Shown: positions 19,171 to 26,663 of the stretch, one piece after another
Position numbering within the stretch: the stretch's first letter is position 1
How the letters are laid out: each line of letters begins with the position of its first letter
NCBI RefSeq assembly: GCF_002078015.1
Contig: NZ_LWBP01000212.1
Coordinates: 1 to 47,906, forward strand
Origin: Niastella populi
GTDB taxonomy: Bacteria > Bacteroidota > Bacteroidia > Chitinophagales > Chitinophagaceae
Length of the DNA: 47,906 nucleotides
Direction: 5' to 3'
Notes under the pieces: generated by a model
The model's input: only the letters and a program-made list of their open reading frames with translations
Told to the model about the DNA's origin: nothing
The model's database searches: none
Position numbers and translations under genes: made by a program

Positions 19171-19647
19171 ATGAGCGATCGTGAATCAGGATTTATGCAG
19201 GCGGCGCTTGATCTGGCCCGGAAAGGAATGAACAGCGGTATCGGCGGGCCCTTTGGTTGTATTATCGTAAAAGGCGATACCATCGTTGGCAAAGGCTGCA
19301 ACAGCGTGAGCAGTACCAACGATCCTACTGCGCATGCAGAAGTGGTGGCCATTCGCGATGCCTGCAATAACCTGCAGACCTTTCAGTTGACCGATTGCGA
19401 AATATATACCTCCTGCGAGCCCTGTCCCATGTGTATGGGCGCTATTTATTGGGCGCGGCCTAAAAAGGTATACTTTGGCGCCACCAGGCACGATGCCGCT
19501 GACGCGGGTTTCGACGATTCGCTTATTTACAGGGAGCTTACGTCGCCGCTGCACGATCGCCTGATTGAAATGGTTAGTTTGGGAAATGAAAGCGCTGTAA
19601 AGGTGTTTGATGAGTGGAGGGAAAAGCCGGATAAAATAGCGTATTAG
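19171..19647 (+). CDS. guaD: Guanine deaminase (cytidine deaminase fold)
   Basis: 158 residues. The zinc site is H55-A-E57 in PTAHAEV, with E57 as proton shuttle, plus C85 and C88 in CEPCPMC. The downstream HDAADAGFDDSLIYREL resembles the guanine deaminases of the CDA superfamily (Bacillus GuaD) rather than tRNA adenosine deaminase. It converts guanine to xanthine in the cytoplasm. The start ATG at 19171 is preceded by AAAAAGGAA, one of the better ribosome-binding sites in the window. It stands alone, divergent from the M61 peptidase. Other CDA-fold nucleobase deaminases remain possible. Confidence 0.88.
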   Translation: MSDRESGFMQAALDLARKGMNSGIGGPFGCIIVKGDTIVGKGCNSVSSTNDPTAHAEVVAIRDACNNLQTFQLTDCEIYTSCEPCPMCMGAIYWARPKKVYFGATRHDAADAGFDDSLIYRELTSPLHDRLIEMVSLGNESAVKVFDEWREKPDKIAY

Positions 19648-19697
19648 TAAAATAGGGACTTTTATTGTTTGCCAGGTGATTGTAGGTGACGTTTAAT

Positions 19698-19826
19698 TGG
19701 CAATGGACAATAGGCAATAATCAGGGTTAACCGTTTATTGGTCTCTCGAACTTATTTGCCATTTGGGAATAGTCTGTTGCCTGTTGGTTTTCTTGCCAAT
19801 TGTCAATTGCTCATTGCCTATTGTTT
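19698..19826. repeat. Paired 7-nt arrays (ATTGGCA / TTGCCAA family)
   Basis: Left arm ATTGGCA, ATGGACA, ATAGGCA, ATAATCA (from about 19698). Right arm TTGCCAA, TTGTCAA, TTGCTCA, TTGCCTA (about 19793-19823), which overlaps the TAG stop of the anti-sigma-like gene at 19818. About 65 bp lie between the arms. Confidence 0.75.
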
Positions 19827-20177
19827 CAGCCTGCTGAGCACCAAATAGGCGAGAATAATGATGATGAGTATGAATACGATGGCGGTATACACCCAGAAGC
19901 CGTTGTTTATTCTTCTTTTATCGCGGCGATCTTTCTTTTGTTTGATGTACTGGTGTAATTCTTTGTTAAGCTGATCAACATAGCCGTCCAGCTTTCTATT
20001 GCCGTCCATCTGTTGCAGCCCTTCCATAGCATCGTTCTCAAATTCATTGTCGACCATCCATCTTTCCACCTCGTGTTTCTCCTGCTCCGACAGTTTACCG
20101 CTGAGGTAATCCATCAACTTCTGGTTGTCAATGTCTTTGTTACTATTGGATAATATGTTCAGTAGATCGTTATTCAT
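19818..20177 (-). CDS. Small single-pass membrane protein, putative anti-sigma factor
   Basis: 119 residues. The N-terminal soluble part holds the motif MDYLSGKLSEQEKHEVERWM (21-41), which resembles the N-terminus of Bacteroidota anti-sigma proteins, though it lacks the His/Cys zinc motif. A basic stretch (KQKKDRRDKRR) comes before one transmembrane segment (about 94-114) that almost ends the protein, so there is no periplasmic sensor domain. It lies 39 bp downstream of an ECF sigma factor gene on the same strand, so an anti-sigma role is inferred from context. Its C-terminal codons overlap a 7-nt array arm. Confidence 0.75.
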   Translation of the reverse strand: MNNDLLNILSNSNKDIDNQKLMDYLSGKLSEQEKHEVERWMVDNEFENDAMEGLQQMDGNRKLDGYVDQLNKELHQYIKQKKDRRDKRRINNGFWVYTAIVFILIIIILAYLVLSRLKQ

Positions 20178-20216
20178 TGTTCATGTCGTCGGTATTCATT
20201 CCTTAGACCCGGTAAA

Positions 20217-20789
20217 TCAGAATTGGTTTAGTTTTCTTTCCATTAAGATCTTCAGGTTGCGTTTTCCGTTCTGGATATAGCTTTTTACCTGCATGAGCGA
20301 AAAACCGGTCTGGTCGGCTATTTCATTGTACGACCTTTTTTCAAGGTAAAACAAAGTTACGCACTGTTTTTGTTCTTTGTTCAGTTCCTGCAGGCAAACC
20401 TCCATCAATTCGAGCTGGCGGTCTTTTTCGAGGTGCGGCGCCTGTCCGGCGTCTTCTTCACCGGCAATGGTCATTTCCTCTTTGATCTCGGCAGGGGTGC
20501 GGCCCTGTTTATCGCGCAGCTTCATGAGGCAATGGTTTTTTGCCACCATGTACAGCCATGATTTGAAGTATTCTACTTTGTACTTATGCAGTTCGGTAAT
20601 GGCTTTCAGGAACACCTGTTGAACGCAGTCTTTTGCTTCTTCCTCATTTTTCAGGTATTTCATGCAAACACCCAGTAACAGCAGTGTATAACGCTGCAGT
20701 AGGATCCCCAGCCAGTGGTTATCGCGACTGGAATAAAAGTAGGCGAGTAATTGCTGGTCGCTGATATGTGAATTAGGGTCTGGTTTCAC
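20217..20789 (-). CDS. ECF-type RNA polymerase sigma factor
   Basis: 190 residues. Region 2 is at about 20-95 (LKNEEEAKDCVQQVFLKAI, YFKSWLYMVAKNHC) and region 4 at about 130-185 (LNKEQKQCVTLFYLEKRSYNEIADQTG, then VKSYIQNGKRNLK). The frame begins at a GTG at 20789; no in-frame ATG gives a better start. It is cytoplasmic. The downstream small membrane protein is its probable anti-sigma factor. Target promoters and the inducing signal cannot be read from the sequence. It is a different type from the FecI-like sigma at 44265. Confidence 0.92.
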   Translation of the reverse strand: MKPDPNSHISDQQLLAYFYSSRDNHWLGILLQRYTLLLLGVCMKYLKNEEEAKDCVQQVFLKAITELHKYKVEYFKSWLYMVAKNHCLMKLRDKQGRTPAEIKEEMTIAGEEDAGQAPHLEKDRQLELMEVCLQELNKEQKQCVTLFYLEKRSYNEIADQTGFSLMQVKSYIQNGKRNLKILMERKLNQF

Positions 20790-20920
20790 TATGCGAAAAT
20801 GCTGTTTTCTTATTACTAAGATGCATAACGTTTAAAGTTCCACAAAAAATGCGTCACATTAACGCTACAAATCCTGCTTTATTGAGTGAATGTTTAGTTT
20901 GTGGATTTATGTTTATGGCT

Positions 20921-21087
20921 GCAGGTTACAGGTTGCAGGTTGCAGGTTACAGGTTACAGGTTACAGGTTACAGGTTGCAGGTTGCAGGGAAATACAAAAT
21001 ACAGGTTATAGGTTGGCAAATGCAGACTGCCAATTTCTTCTTTTGAGCTTCGGAATTAAGGCCCTGTACCTTGTAACCTGTAACTGC
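20921..21087. repeat. Ten 7-nt units (RCAGGTT) with a short inverted arm
   Basis: From 20921, GCAGGTT or ACAGGTT repeat nine times exactly, then GCAGGGA. GAAATACAAAATACAGG follows, and an inverted short arm (CCTTGTAACCTGTAACTGC) sits at 21069-21087. Located between the ECF sigma start and the NlpC/P60 start. The same word family occurs at 8.2 kb, 35.1 kb and 46.2 kb. Confidence 0.9.
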
Positions 21088-21133
21088 TATTCTTTCGCGT
21101 TTCTTTATTACTTTGCCTCAAATTATCCCAAAT

Positions 21134-21904
21134 ATGGCATATGCTGTTTGCAGGGTGCCGGTGGCTCCCTTACGGGCCGAAGCGGCGCATAAAAGTGAAA
21201 TGGTCAGCCAGTTGTTACTGGCCGAGGCTGGGCTTATTCTCGAAGAAGCAAAGGATTTTATCAAAATACAGGGTGTACATGACGGGTATGAAGGCTGGTG
21301 CCAGCGCGGTCAGCTGGTGGTTATCGATAACTGGACGAAAGAACCTGCTTCCCAGGTGTATACGGCAGGTTGGGTAAGTGCCGTTTCCATCAATAATGTA
21401 CCGGCGCATGCGCCTATGGGCATTCCGGTGCTGAATGAAGTGAATGCGCGGGAACTGATGGCTGTTCTGAACATAAATTATGGCGATGCCGCCACCTGGA
21501 ATGCGGCCGGTGCTCAGCCGGAGGCCGCGGCTATCAGGAAAAGAGCGGAGCTGTTCTTAAATACGCCTTATTTATGGGGCGGCAGATCGGTGTTCGGCAT
21601 CGATTGCAGCGGTTTCTCCCAAATGGTGTTTCGATTTTTCAATATTCCCCTGCTGCGCGATGCTTATCTGCAGGCTACACAGGGCGAAGTGGTTGGTTTC
21701 TTACAGGAGGCCCGATGCGGCGATCTCGCTTTTTTTGACAACGCCGAAGGGCGTATAACGCATGTTGGTATTTTACTGAACGATCACGAGATCATTCACG
21801 CTTCCGCCAATGTACGCATCGATAAGATCGATAATGCCGGGATCGTTAATTCCGAAACCGGGGTAAGAACCCACCAACTGCGAATCATAAAGAGAATTAG
21901 CTAA
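21134..21904 (+). CDS. NlpC/P60-family (C40) cysteine peptidase with SH3-like N-terminal domains
   Basis: 256 residues from the ATG at 21134 (MAYAVCRVPVAPL); the frame is open upstream to 21113, but the alignment-like start VCRVPVAPLR favours the internal ATG. The N-terminal half has SH3b-like features (EYKD-type strands around GVHDGYEGWCQRGQL). The C-terminal half is NlpC/P60: C158 in GIDCSGF, H210 in RITHVGI, and H222 in IIHASANV. It is expected to cut D-Glu-meso-DAP linkages in peptidoglycan peptides, possibly in recycling, because no signal peptide is evident. It is convergent with the thioredoxin-fold gene, with the element at 21902-22010 between them. Confidence 0.92.
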   Translation: MAYAVCRVPVAPLRAEAAHKSEMVSQLLLAEAGLILEEAKDFIKIQGVHDGYEGWCQRGQLVVIDNWTKEPASQVYTAGWVSAVSINNVPAHAPMGIPVLNEVNARELMAVLNINYGDAATWNAAGAQPEAAAIRKRAELFLNTPYLWGGRSVFGIDCSGFSQMVFRFFNIPLLRDAYLQATQGEVVGFLQEARCGDLAFFDNAEGRITHVGILLNDHEIIHASANVRIDKIDNAGIVNSETGVRTHQLRIIKRIS

Positions 21905-22010
21905 TGTGATGATTAGATAATGTGATAATTAAATACATAAGAAAAGCGGTTGCCAAAGACAACCGCCTTGTATTTCATTATCGAATTATCAAATTATCGA
22001 ATTATCTCAT
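21902..22010. repeat. Array-core-array element, 8-nt period (TAATGTGA / ATTATCGA family)
   Basis: The left arm begins inside the NlpC stop codon (TAATGTGA, TGATTAGA, TAATGTGA, TAATTAAA). The core is AAATAC - hairpin - GTATTT (21931-21975). The right arm (ATTATCGA, ATTATCAA, ATTATCGA, ATTATCTC) runs across the stop codon of the convergent gene and encodes its last residues, EIIR. Confidence 0.9.
21946..21966. terminator. Bidirectional terminator hairpin between convergent genes
   Basis: Stem GCGGTTG / CAACCGC with a 7-nt loop, flanked by AAATAC (21931-21936) and GTATTT (21970-21975). This gives a T-rich 3' flank in either direction. Confidence 0.7.
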
Positions 22011-23352
22011 TTTTCTTCATCTTACTCACCACCTCCTCATGTTTTGCTGCTGAATACCCCTGGTTTTTCAGGATGGCAATGGCTTTTTCTTCCAGTTGTA
22101 TTGCCCAATCAACGTTTTTATCGACTTTAAATACGAGGCGGGCCCAGGTATCGAGCACGTACGGCGTTTCAAAAAAACGGTTGGCGTACACCGACCATTG
22201 CAGCGCTTTCTTCAGGTACACCGGGTTGTTGGTCATAAGGTAAACCGAACGGGCGCCATTGTTCAGGAGCTGGCTATAGTGGCTGGCCTGCGACCTGTAC
22301 CGGATAGTACTGGTGGTTCTCGTAAAATTTGCCGGCCTGCCAACGGTGTCTTGCGCCGGTGGGTTGAATTTTCGCCTGGCCAGTGCAGCCATTCGCAGGG
22401 AATCCAGTTTTTTGATGGAGTCTGCGCTGTATTTCTTTAGAAAACGGTCGTAGTATACAACGGCTGCTTTCAGAAAGGCGGCGGTATCCTTTATATGCCG
22501 GTGGAATTCCATCATGCTATAGTTATAGGCATTTTCACCTGCGTCTTTATCGGTATGGGACAGCCGGGCAAATTTTGCGGCTTCAACAGCTTTGGATAAA
22601 CTCTTTTCTTCAACGGCTGCCTGGCGGCTTTTGAATATGATCTCCCGGTTAATGGCCAGTTGCTCACCCTTGTAGAAGCTGTTCCAGGCCTGGTGAAACA
22701 GTTGTTCATTCCCGCGCATGGCCGAGTCGGCTTTCGATTGCAGTACCGGGCTCATTTTGGCGATGCGTTTTATGGTGGTAATGCTGTTCAGGCTGTCGGC
22801 CGGTAATTGTTTTACATACTGGTCGAGCAGGGCGTCGATGGGTAAAGAAAGGGTGCGGCGTTTTTGCATCAATTGGTATAACCGGTCGGTTTCAATTTTA
22901 CCGGTAAGCGCATCCTGTTCCAACGAACGGAGCTGATCGGCTTCGGCTTTTTTAGTCAGCGCGATCCTGCATTGCAGTAAGTATTTACTGTATTCGGTAG
23001 TGCTCATGTTCATGCGATAAACAAGCGTGCCCCATTTATCGAGGAACAGCACACTGTTCCCACCCTGGTAATTGTATTTGTCTCTCAGTAAATTCAGATC
23101 GGAATGAAAAGGGGAGATGCGAAGTGCCACAAAGTTTGCTGCAACGTAGTTTTTCAGCGAGTCGTTTTGAAAGGCTTTATCGGCCACATCGTTGCATTGC
23201 TGGCATTCTTCCGATTCTATCATTAAGAAGATAAGTCTGTCTTGCTGTGTGGCTTTTATATACGCCTGTTGCAGGGGCGCATCCGGCGAAAGAAACTGGG
23301 CGAAGGAAAAGGCAGGCGTTAACAGGATAAGGATCAGCAGGCGGAAATTCAT
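21994..23352 (-). CDS. Secreted thioredoxin-fold protein with a helical C-terminal region
   Basis: 452 residues from the ATG at 23352 (MNFRLLILILLTPAFSFAQ, a signal peptide); a longer frame to 23388 would spoil the signal. The thioredoxin-like domain (about 20-140) has CQQC in IESEECQQCND and strand VALRISPFH, similar to thioredoxin_7 proteins. The remaining 300 residues are helix-rich and TPR-like (WSVYANRFFETPYVLDTWARL at the end). It is likely periplasmic and redox-active or folding-related. The last codons (NEIIR, stop) are encoded by the 8-nt array, so the C-terminus may have been altered by array expansion. The substrate is unknown. Confidence 0.85.
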   Translation of the reverse strand: MNFRLLILILLTPAFSFAQFLSPDAPLQQAYIKATQQDRLIFLMIESEECQQCNDVADKAFQNDSLKNYVAANFVALRISPFHSDLNLLRDKYNYQGGNSVLFLDKWGTLVYRMNMSTTEYSKYLLQCRIALTKKAEADQLRSLEQDALTGKIETDRLYQLMQKRRTLSLPIDALLDQYVKQLPADSLNSITTIKRIAKMSPVLQSKADSAMRGNEQLFHQAWNSFYKGEQLAINREIIFKSRQAAVEEKSLSKAVEAAKFARLSHTDKDAGENAYNYSMMEFHRHIKDTAAFLKAAVVYYDRFLKKYSADSIKKLDSLRMAALARRKFNPPAQDTVGRPANFTRTTSTIRYRSQASHYSQLLNNGARSVYLMTNNPVYLKKALQWSVYANRFFETPYVLDTWARLVFKVDKNVDWAIQLEEKAIAILKNQGYSAAKHEEVVSKMKKNEIIR

Positions 23353-23490
23353 TTGAATAAAGTTTTTGGGATTCGCTAAAATACCCAATAAAAGGCAGCC
23401 ATGCTATCCTGTTTGCTTTATTTCAGCGAAATTTTTTCGCACTTCTTTTCGTGTGGAGAAAAGAAAGCCGGAACCTGTGTACAACTGAAA

Positions 23491-23532
23491 ACAAAAAGGC
23501 AGCTTCAAAATATGTTGAGGCTGCCTTTTTGT
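23491..23532 (-). terminator. Terminator of the pyrophosphatase gene
   Basis: Perfect 13-bp stem ACAAAAAGGCAGC / GCTGCCTTTTTGT with a 16-nt loop. The run of Ts on each strand suits termination in either direction. It lies 27 bp past the ppa stop. Confidence 0.85.
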
Positions 23533-23561
23533 ATTTATCGAATTATCGAATTATCACATTA
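23530..23561. repeat. Single 8-nt array arm (ATCGAATT family) abutting the ppa stop
   Basis: ATCGAATT, ATCGAATT, ATCACATT in 8-nt steps after TGTATTT, running into the TAA of ppa at 23559. Only one arm is seen; the other side of the gap is the 5' region of the divergent thioredoxin-fold gene. Confidence 0.7.
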
Positions 23562-24101
23562 TTTTCTGAAATTCTCTTTGTACAGTTTAAGCGCGTCTTC
23601 GATAATGGAAAGCGCTTTTGCTTTATCACCGTATTCGTTTACCTGTACGGTTTTGTTCTCGAGCGTTTTATACTCCTGGAAGAAGTGGCGCAGTTCATCA
23701 AAGAAGTGCGGGGGTATTTCCTCGATGTTATTGTAGTGTTTTACGCTTGGGTCGTTGGCGGCTACCGCAATGATCTTGTCGTCGGCATCGCCGCCATCGA
23801 TCATTTGCATAACGCCAATTACCTTGGCTTCCATAAGGCACAATGCCTGTACGGGTTGAGAAGTGATAACCAATATGTCGAGAGGATCTTTATCGTCGCC
23901 GTAAGTTTGCGGAATGAATCCGTAATTACAGGGATAATAGAATGATGAATAAATGATCCGGTCGAGTTTTAACAAACCGCTATCCTTGTCAATTTCATAC
24001 TTGGCCCTGGACCCCTGCGGAATCTCAATGACTGCATTTACAATCCGTGGAGCCTGATCACCAGGAGGCACGCCATGCCAGGGATGGGAAACAGTTATCA
24101 T
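23559..24101 (-). CDS. ppa: Inorganic pyrophosphatase, family I
   Basis: 180 residues, the usual length. The signature is [11 protein letters not shown], with D70, D72 and D75 as metal ligands, and the conserved [29 protein letters not shown] and [12 protein letters not shown] are present. It hydrolyses pyrophosphate to phosphate in the cytoplasm and pulls biosynthetic reactions forward. The ATG is at 24101, with a possible -7 box 22 bases upstream. It is a single gene with its own terminator. Confidence 0.97.
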   Translation of the reverse strand: MITVSHPWHGVPPGDQAPRIVNAVIEIPQGSRAKYEIDKDSGLLKLDRIIYSSFYYPCNYGFIPQTYGDDKDPLDILVITSQPVQALCLMEAKVIGVMQMIDGGDADDKIIAVAANDPSVKHYNNIEEIPPHFFDELRHFFQEYKTLENKTVQVNEYGDKAKALSIIEDALKLYKENFRK

Positions 24102-24122
24102 ATTGTTCTTTTAAAATTTAAG

Positions 24123-24130
24123 CAAATCTA
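24123..24130 (-). promoter_or_regulatory. Possible Bacteroidota -7 box upstream of ppa (TAGATTTG)
   Basis: Reads TAGATTTG on the minus strand, matching TAnnTTTG. It lies 22-29 bases upstream of the ppa ATG. No convincing -33 element is seen. Confidence 0.35.
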
Positions 24131-24431
24131 TAATAAAGTTCATATTAACTTAATTAATACTATGCCCGGTCGGGTTGCCAGTAGGCCGGAGATGATACTG
24201 GCGCCGGTGTACAGCATGAAAACATTACAGTGCCGCTTTTGGGCAGGTTAATGTTTTTGCAAGCAAACATTGAGCAGGTAGTAAAGCCTCCCGTAGTGCG
24301 CTATAAGCTCCATTCCGGTGAAAGCAGGTTACCTTTATCGGCCAGGGCGCAAAATAAACCAATTAAAAAACAACCGGCAACATTTACTGTCATGGTCCTT
24401 CCCTGTATCCTCCTTTATGCATCCAACTTGT
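24131..24431. other. Spacer with no convincing gene
   Basis: Short frames exist on both strands (for example a 71-codon plus-strand frame from 24230), but none has a convincing start, composition or family motif. It may contain an eroded gene. Nothing else was recognised. Confidence 0.4.
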
Positions 24432-24833
24432 TTACATTTTTATAACTGATTTCAGATCAACGAACCAACTATCCTGGTTGCGTACGATCCGCAGGGTAGT
24501 GGTATCGGCGGGGTTTGAGGTGTGGTAGTATTTATATTGAACGGTAGAATCGTTATCGGGCGTAATGGCAACTGGCCTGATTGAGGCAGCTTTGTACTGA
24601 TCTTTTTCCTTGCTGCTCAATTGATTGTAATTGGCCTGTTGTTTTTCGAACAACAAATTGTTGGTGCTGTCTTTCAAAAGGTAAAATGCCGCTTTATCAT
24701 AGTCGCCATCCAGTGAAGCGCGAATGAACCGGGTGCCGGCATCCTGTGCATTTTCTGCTTTCTTATAACCACCGCCGCCTGAGTTACAGGATACGGTAGT
24801 AAGTATGCAAAAACTGGCAATTAATTTCTTCAT
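24432..24833 (-). CDS. Small lipoprotein, possibly DUF4878-like
   Basis: 133 residues from the ATG at 24833 (MKKLIASFCILTTVSC); a longer frame upstream is not preferred. The lipobox-like TVSC ends at Cys16, so it should be lipidated. The mature part has a region near residues 30-60 (RFIRASLDGDYDKAAFYLLKD) and a closing strand (SWFVDLKSVIKM), which is the pattern of NTF2-like DUF4878 lipoproteins. Function unknown. It stands alone between ppa and phoH. Confidence 0.75.
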   Translation of the reverse strand: MKKLIASFCILTTVSCNSGGGGYKKAENAQDAGTRFIRASLDGDYDKAAFYLLKDSTNNLLFEKQQANYNQLSSKEKDQYKAASIRPVAITPDNDSTVQYKYYHTSNPADTTTLRIVRNQDSWFVDLKSVIKM

Positions 24834-24895
24834 AATCAACAAAAATAAACACAACGGGGGATATATATGGCTAATTTTTCATCAAAACCTGTTCG

Positions 24896-25040
24896 TGGGC
24901 AGGTTGGTTGGGAGTTGGGGGGGAAGTTGAGGGGGGAATTGGGGAAGTTGACTGGTTGACGGGTTAAATGGTTAACTGGGGTGGAATTGGGAATTGGGGA
25001 TCAGGGAAGGGATGACGGGTTGGAATCAGGGGGGAAGGGT
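24896..25040 (+). other. G-rich tract with many G-runs
   Basis: The plus strand carries more than ten runs of three to eight Gs within about 145 bases, interleaved with GGTTG-type words, so it could form G-quadruplexes. It overlaps the left array arm of the 24.9-25.3 kb element and lies upstream of the minus-strand lipoprotein gene and downstream of phoH. Confidence 0.6.
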
Positions 25041-25306
25041 TGACGAATTAATTGTTTAACGAGGAAAATACAGGATTTGGGGATAACGAATTTGTTGATC
25101 GCTTGGCAAATGACGGCGTTAGCGGGGCCGGATGATCGTGGCGGGAAGGCGCAGCGCAGCTTTGCCGTTTAATTTCAACTCCTCAACCTGTTAACAAACT
25201 AATAAAAAATACGAGGCATGAATTCAGGAACTCATACCTCGTACTTCTTACACTGACCTTTTAAACCGATTCTCGTGAACCAGTCAACTCGTGAACCAGT
25301 CAACTT
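24947..25306. repeat. Array-core-array element, 8-nt period (GTTGACKG / GTGAACCA family)
   Basis: Left arm GTTGACTG, GTTGACGG, GTTAAATG, GTTAACTG (24947-24978). Right arm GTGAACCA, GTCAACTC, GTGAACCA, GTCAACTT (25275-25306), which overlaps the TAA of phoH at 25305. The core of about 296 bp contains GGAAAATACAGG and the hairpin at 25211-25242. Confidence 0.8.
25211..25242 (-). terminator. Hairpin terminator downstream of phoH
   Basis: Arms ACGAGGCATGAATTC and GAACTCATACCTCGT pair with two G-T wobbles around a 2-nt gap. They are preceded by AAAAAAT on the plus strand, which gives a T-rich tail in the phoH direction. It lies 63 bp past the stop. Confidence 0.65.
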
Positions 25307-26363
25307 ATTTCTTATCTTCCGACGCTTCTTTTTTATCGTCGGAACGTTCATTTCTGTCAAATTTCTGCACCTTATCTCTCCAGTGCTGCTGGGGATGCAC
25401 ATCGCCGTTCTCGCGGTGATCGCGGTCGTAGGCCCTGATAATGGCTTTTACGAGGCGGTGACGCACAACATCCTCTTCATCGAGCTCGATGTGAGCGATG
25501 CCATCGATGTTCCGCAGAATGCGCGCTGCTTTCTCCAGGCCGCTGCGTTGATTTTTCGGCAGGTCGATCTGTGTCAGGTCACCGGTAATGATGGCTTTCG
25601 CATTGGCGCCTATACGGGTAAGGAACATCTTTAATTGAAGATCGGTTGAGTTCTGCGCTTCATCGAGAATGATGAACGCGTTATCGAGCGTACGGCCACG
25701 CATGTAGGCGAGGGGTGCAATTTCGATAACCCGCGTGCTCATATAATATCCCAGTTTGTCGGCAGGTATCATATCGTCGAGCGCATCATACAACGGACGC
25801 AGATACGGATCGATCTTTTCTTTAAGATCGCCGGGCAGAAAACCGAGGCTTTCGCCGGCTTCCACCGCCGGACGGGTAAGAATGATCTTTTTGACCATTT
25901 TATTCTTCAATGCCCGAACGGCCAGGGCCACCGCGGTGTAGGTTTTACCAGTACCGGCAGGACCGATTGCGAACACGATATCATTTTTTTCAGCCACCTG
26001 CACCAGCCGTTTCTGGTTTATGGTACGGGCCCGCACCGTTTTTCCATTGGGGCCGAAAACAAGTATGTCGTTAGGATTTCGGTCAATAAAATTGTCGACA
26101 GTTTCGGCATCGTCGCCGCCGAGGATCTGCTCGAAATAGTTCTCGCTCATATGGCCATTGCGCTCAAGGTATTGAACGATGAGTTCAATTTTTTCTTTGG
26201 CGCTTTCAACCTGTTCGGGCGAGCCGCTGAGTTTAATTTGCGTACCTCTTGAAAGGATCTTTAATAGCGGGAATTTTTTCTTGAGAATATCCAGTTTTCC
26301 GTTGTTCACGCCGAAAAACTCGATAGGGTTTACAGTTTCAAGACTGATTATAGTTTCTGTCAA
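25305..26363 (-). CDS. phoH: PhoH-family ATPase (PhoH/YbeZ type)
   Basis: 352 residues. An N-terminal KH-like segment (about 25-70) is followed by the PhoH P-loop domain: Walker A GPAGTGKT at 134-141, LTRPAVEAGE, GFLPGDLKEK, Walker B FIILDEAQN and ITGDLTQIDLP. A charged tail (about 315-352, rich in Asp/Lys/Glu) is additional. PhoH/YbeZ proteins are RNA-linked ATPases, often acting with YbeY in ribosome maturation. The start appears to be TTG at 26363, since an in-frame stop lies nine bases upstream and the next Met is residue 72. It is a single gene here. Confidence 0.93.
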   Translation of the reverse strand: MTETIISLETVNPIEFFGVNNGKLDILKKKFPLLKILSRGTQIKLSGSPEQVESAKEKIELIVQYLERNGHMSENYFEQILGGDDAETVDNFIDRNPNDILVFGPNGKTVRARTINQKRLVQVAEKNDIVFAIGPAGTGKTYTAVALAVRALKNKMVKKIILTRPAVEAGESLGFLPGDLKEKIDPYLRPLYDALDDMIPADKLGYYMSTRVIEIAPLAYMRGRTLDNAFIILDEAQNSTDLQLKMFLTRIGANAKAIITGDLTQIDLPKNQRSGLEKAARILRNIDGIAHIELDEEDVVRHRLVKAIIRAYDRDHRENGDVHPQQHWRDKVQKFDRNERSDDKKEASEDKK

Positions 26364-26604
26364 TGCGCTTCAGTTTAAGTTCACAATTCCAGGATAGGAG
26401 CGTCCTGATTTCCTCTTGATTTGATCTATTCCAAATATAATTATTTAGAACATCATTTTCGTAAAGTTACTTATACACAACATGTGGAAAAGCGAAAAAG
26501 TTGTGGTGTTTTAGTTAAATAATGGCGGGTGTTTTCGCGCTTCACCCAATGAAAAAATGGTTAATGTATTTCAATTTGAAAATGCATCGATGAACCGTCT
26601 TTAA

Positions 26605-26640
26605 ATGAAAAATGTCCCGAAGAATCGGGACATTTTTCAT
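26605..26640 (-). terminator. Perfect 16-bp hairpin terminator
   Basis: Arms 26605-26620 and 26625-26640 with loop AGAA. The stem centre is GTCCCGA / TCGGGAC, and A/T runs on the outer stem suit both directions. It lies 24 bp past the stop of the minus-strand secreted protein. Confidence 0.85.
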
Positions 26641-26663
26641 TATGATAGTAAGTGATTTAACAC

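Noticed and set aside
20849-21046. Short frame over the RCAGGTT array
   Set aside because: The translation is a repeat of YRLQV, produced by the 7-nt array.
24230-24445. 71-codon plus-strand frame between ppa and the lipoprotein gene
   Set aside because: It overlaps the end of the opposite-strand lipoprotein gene and has no recognisable pattern.
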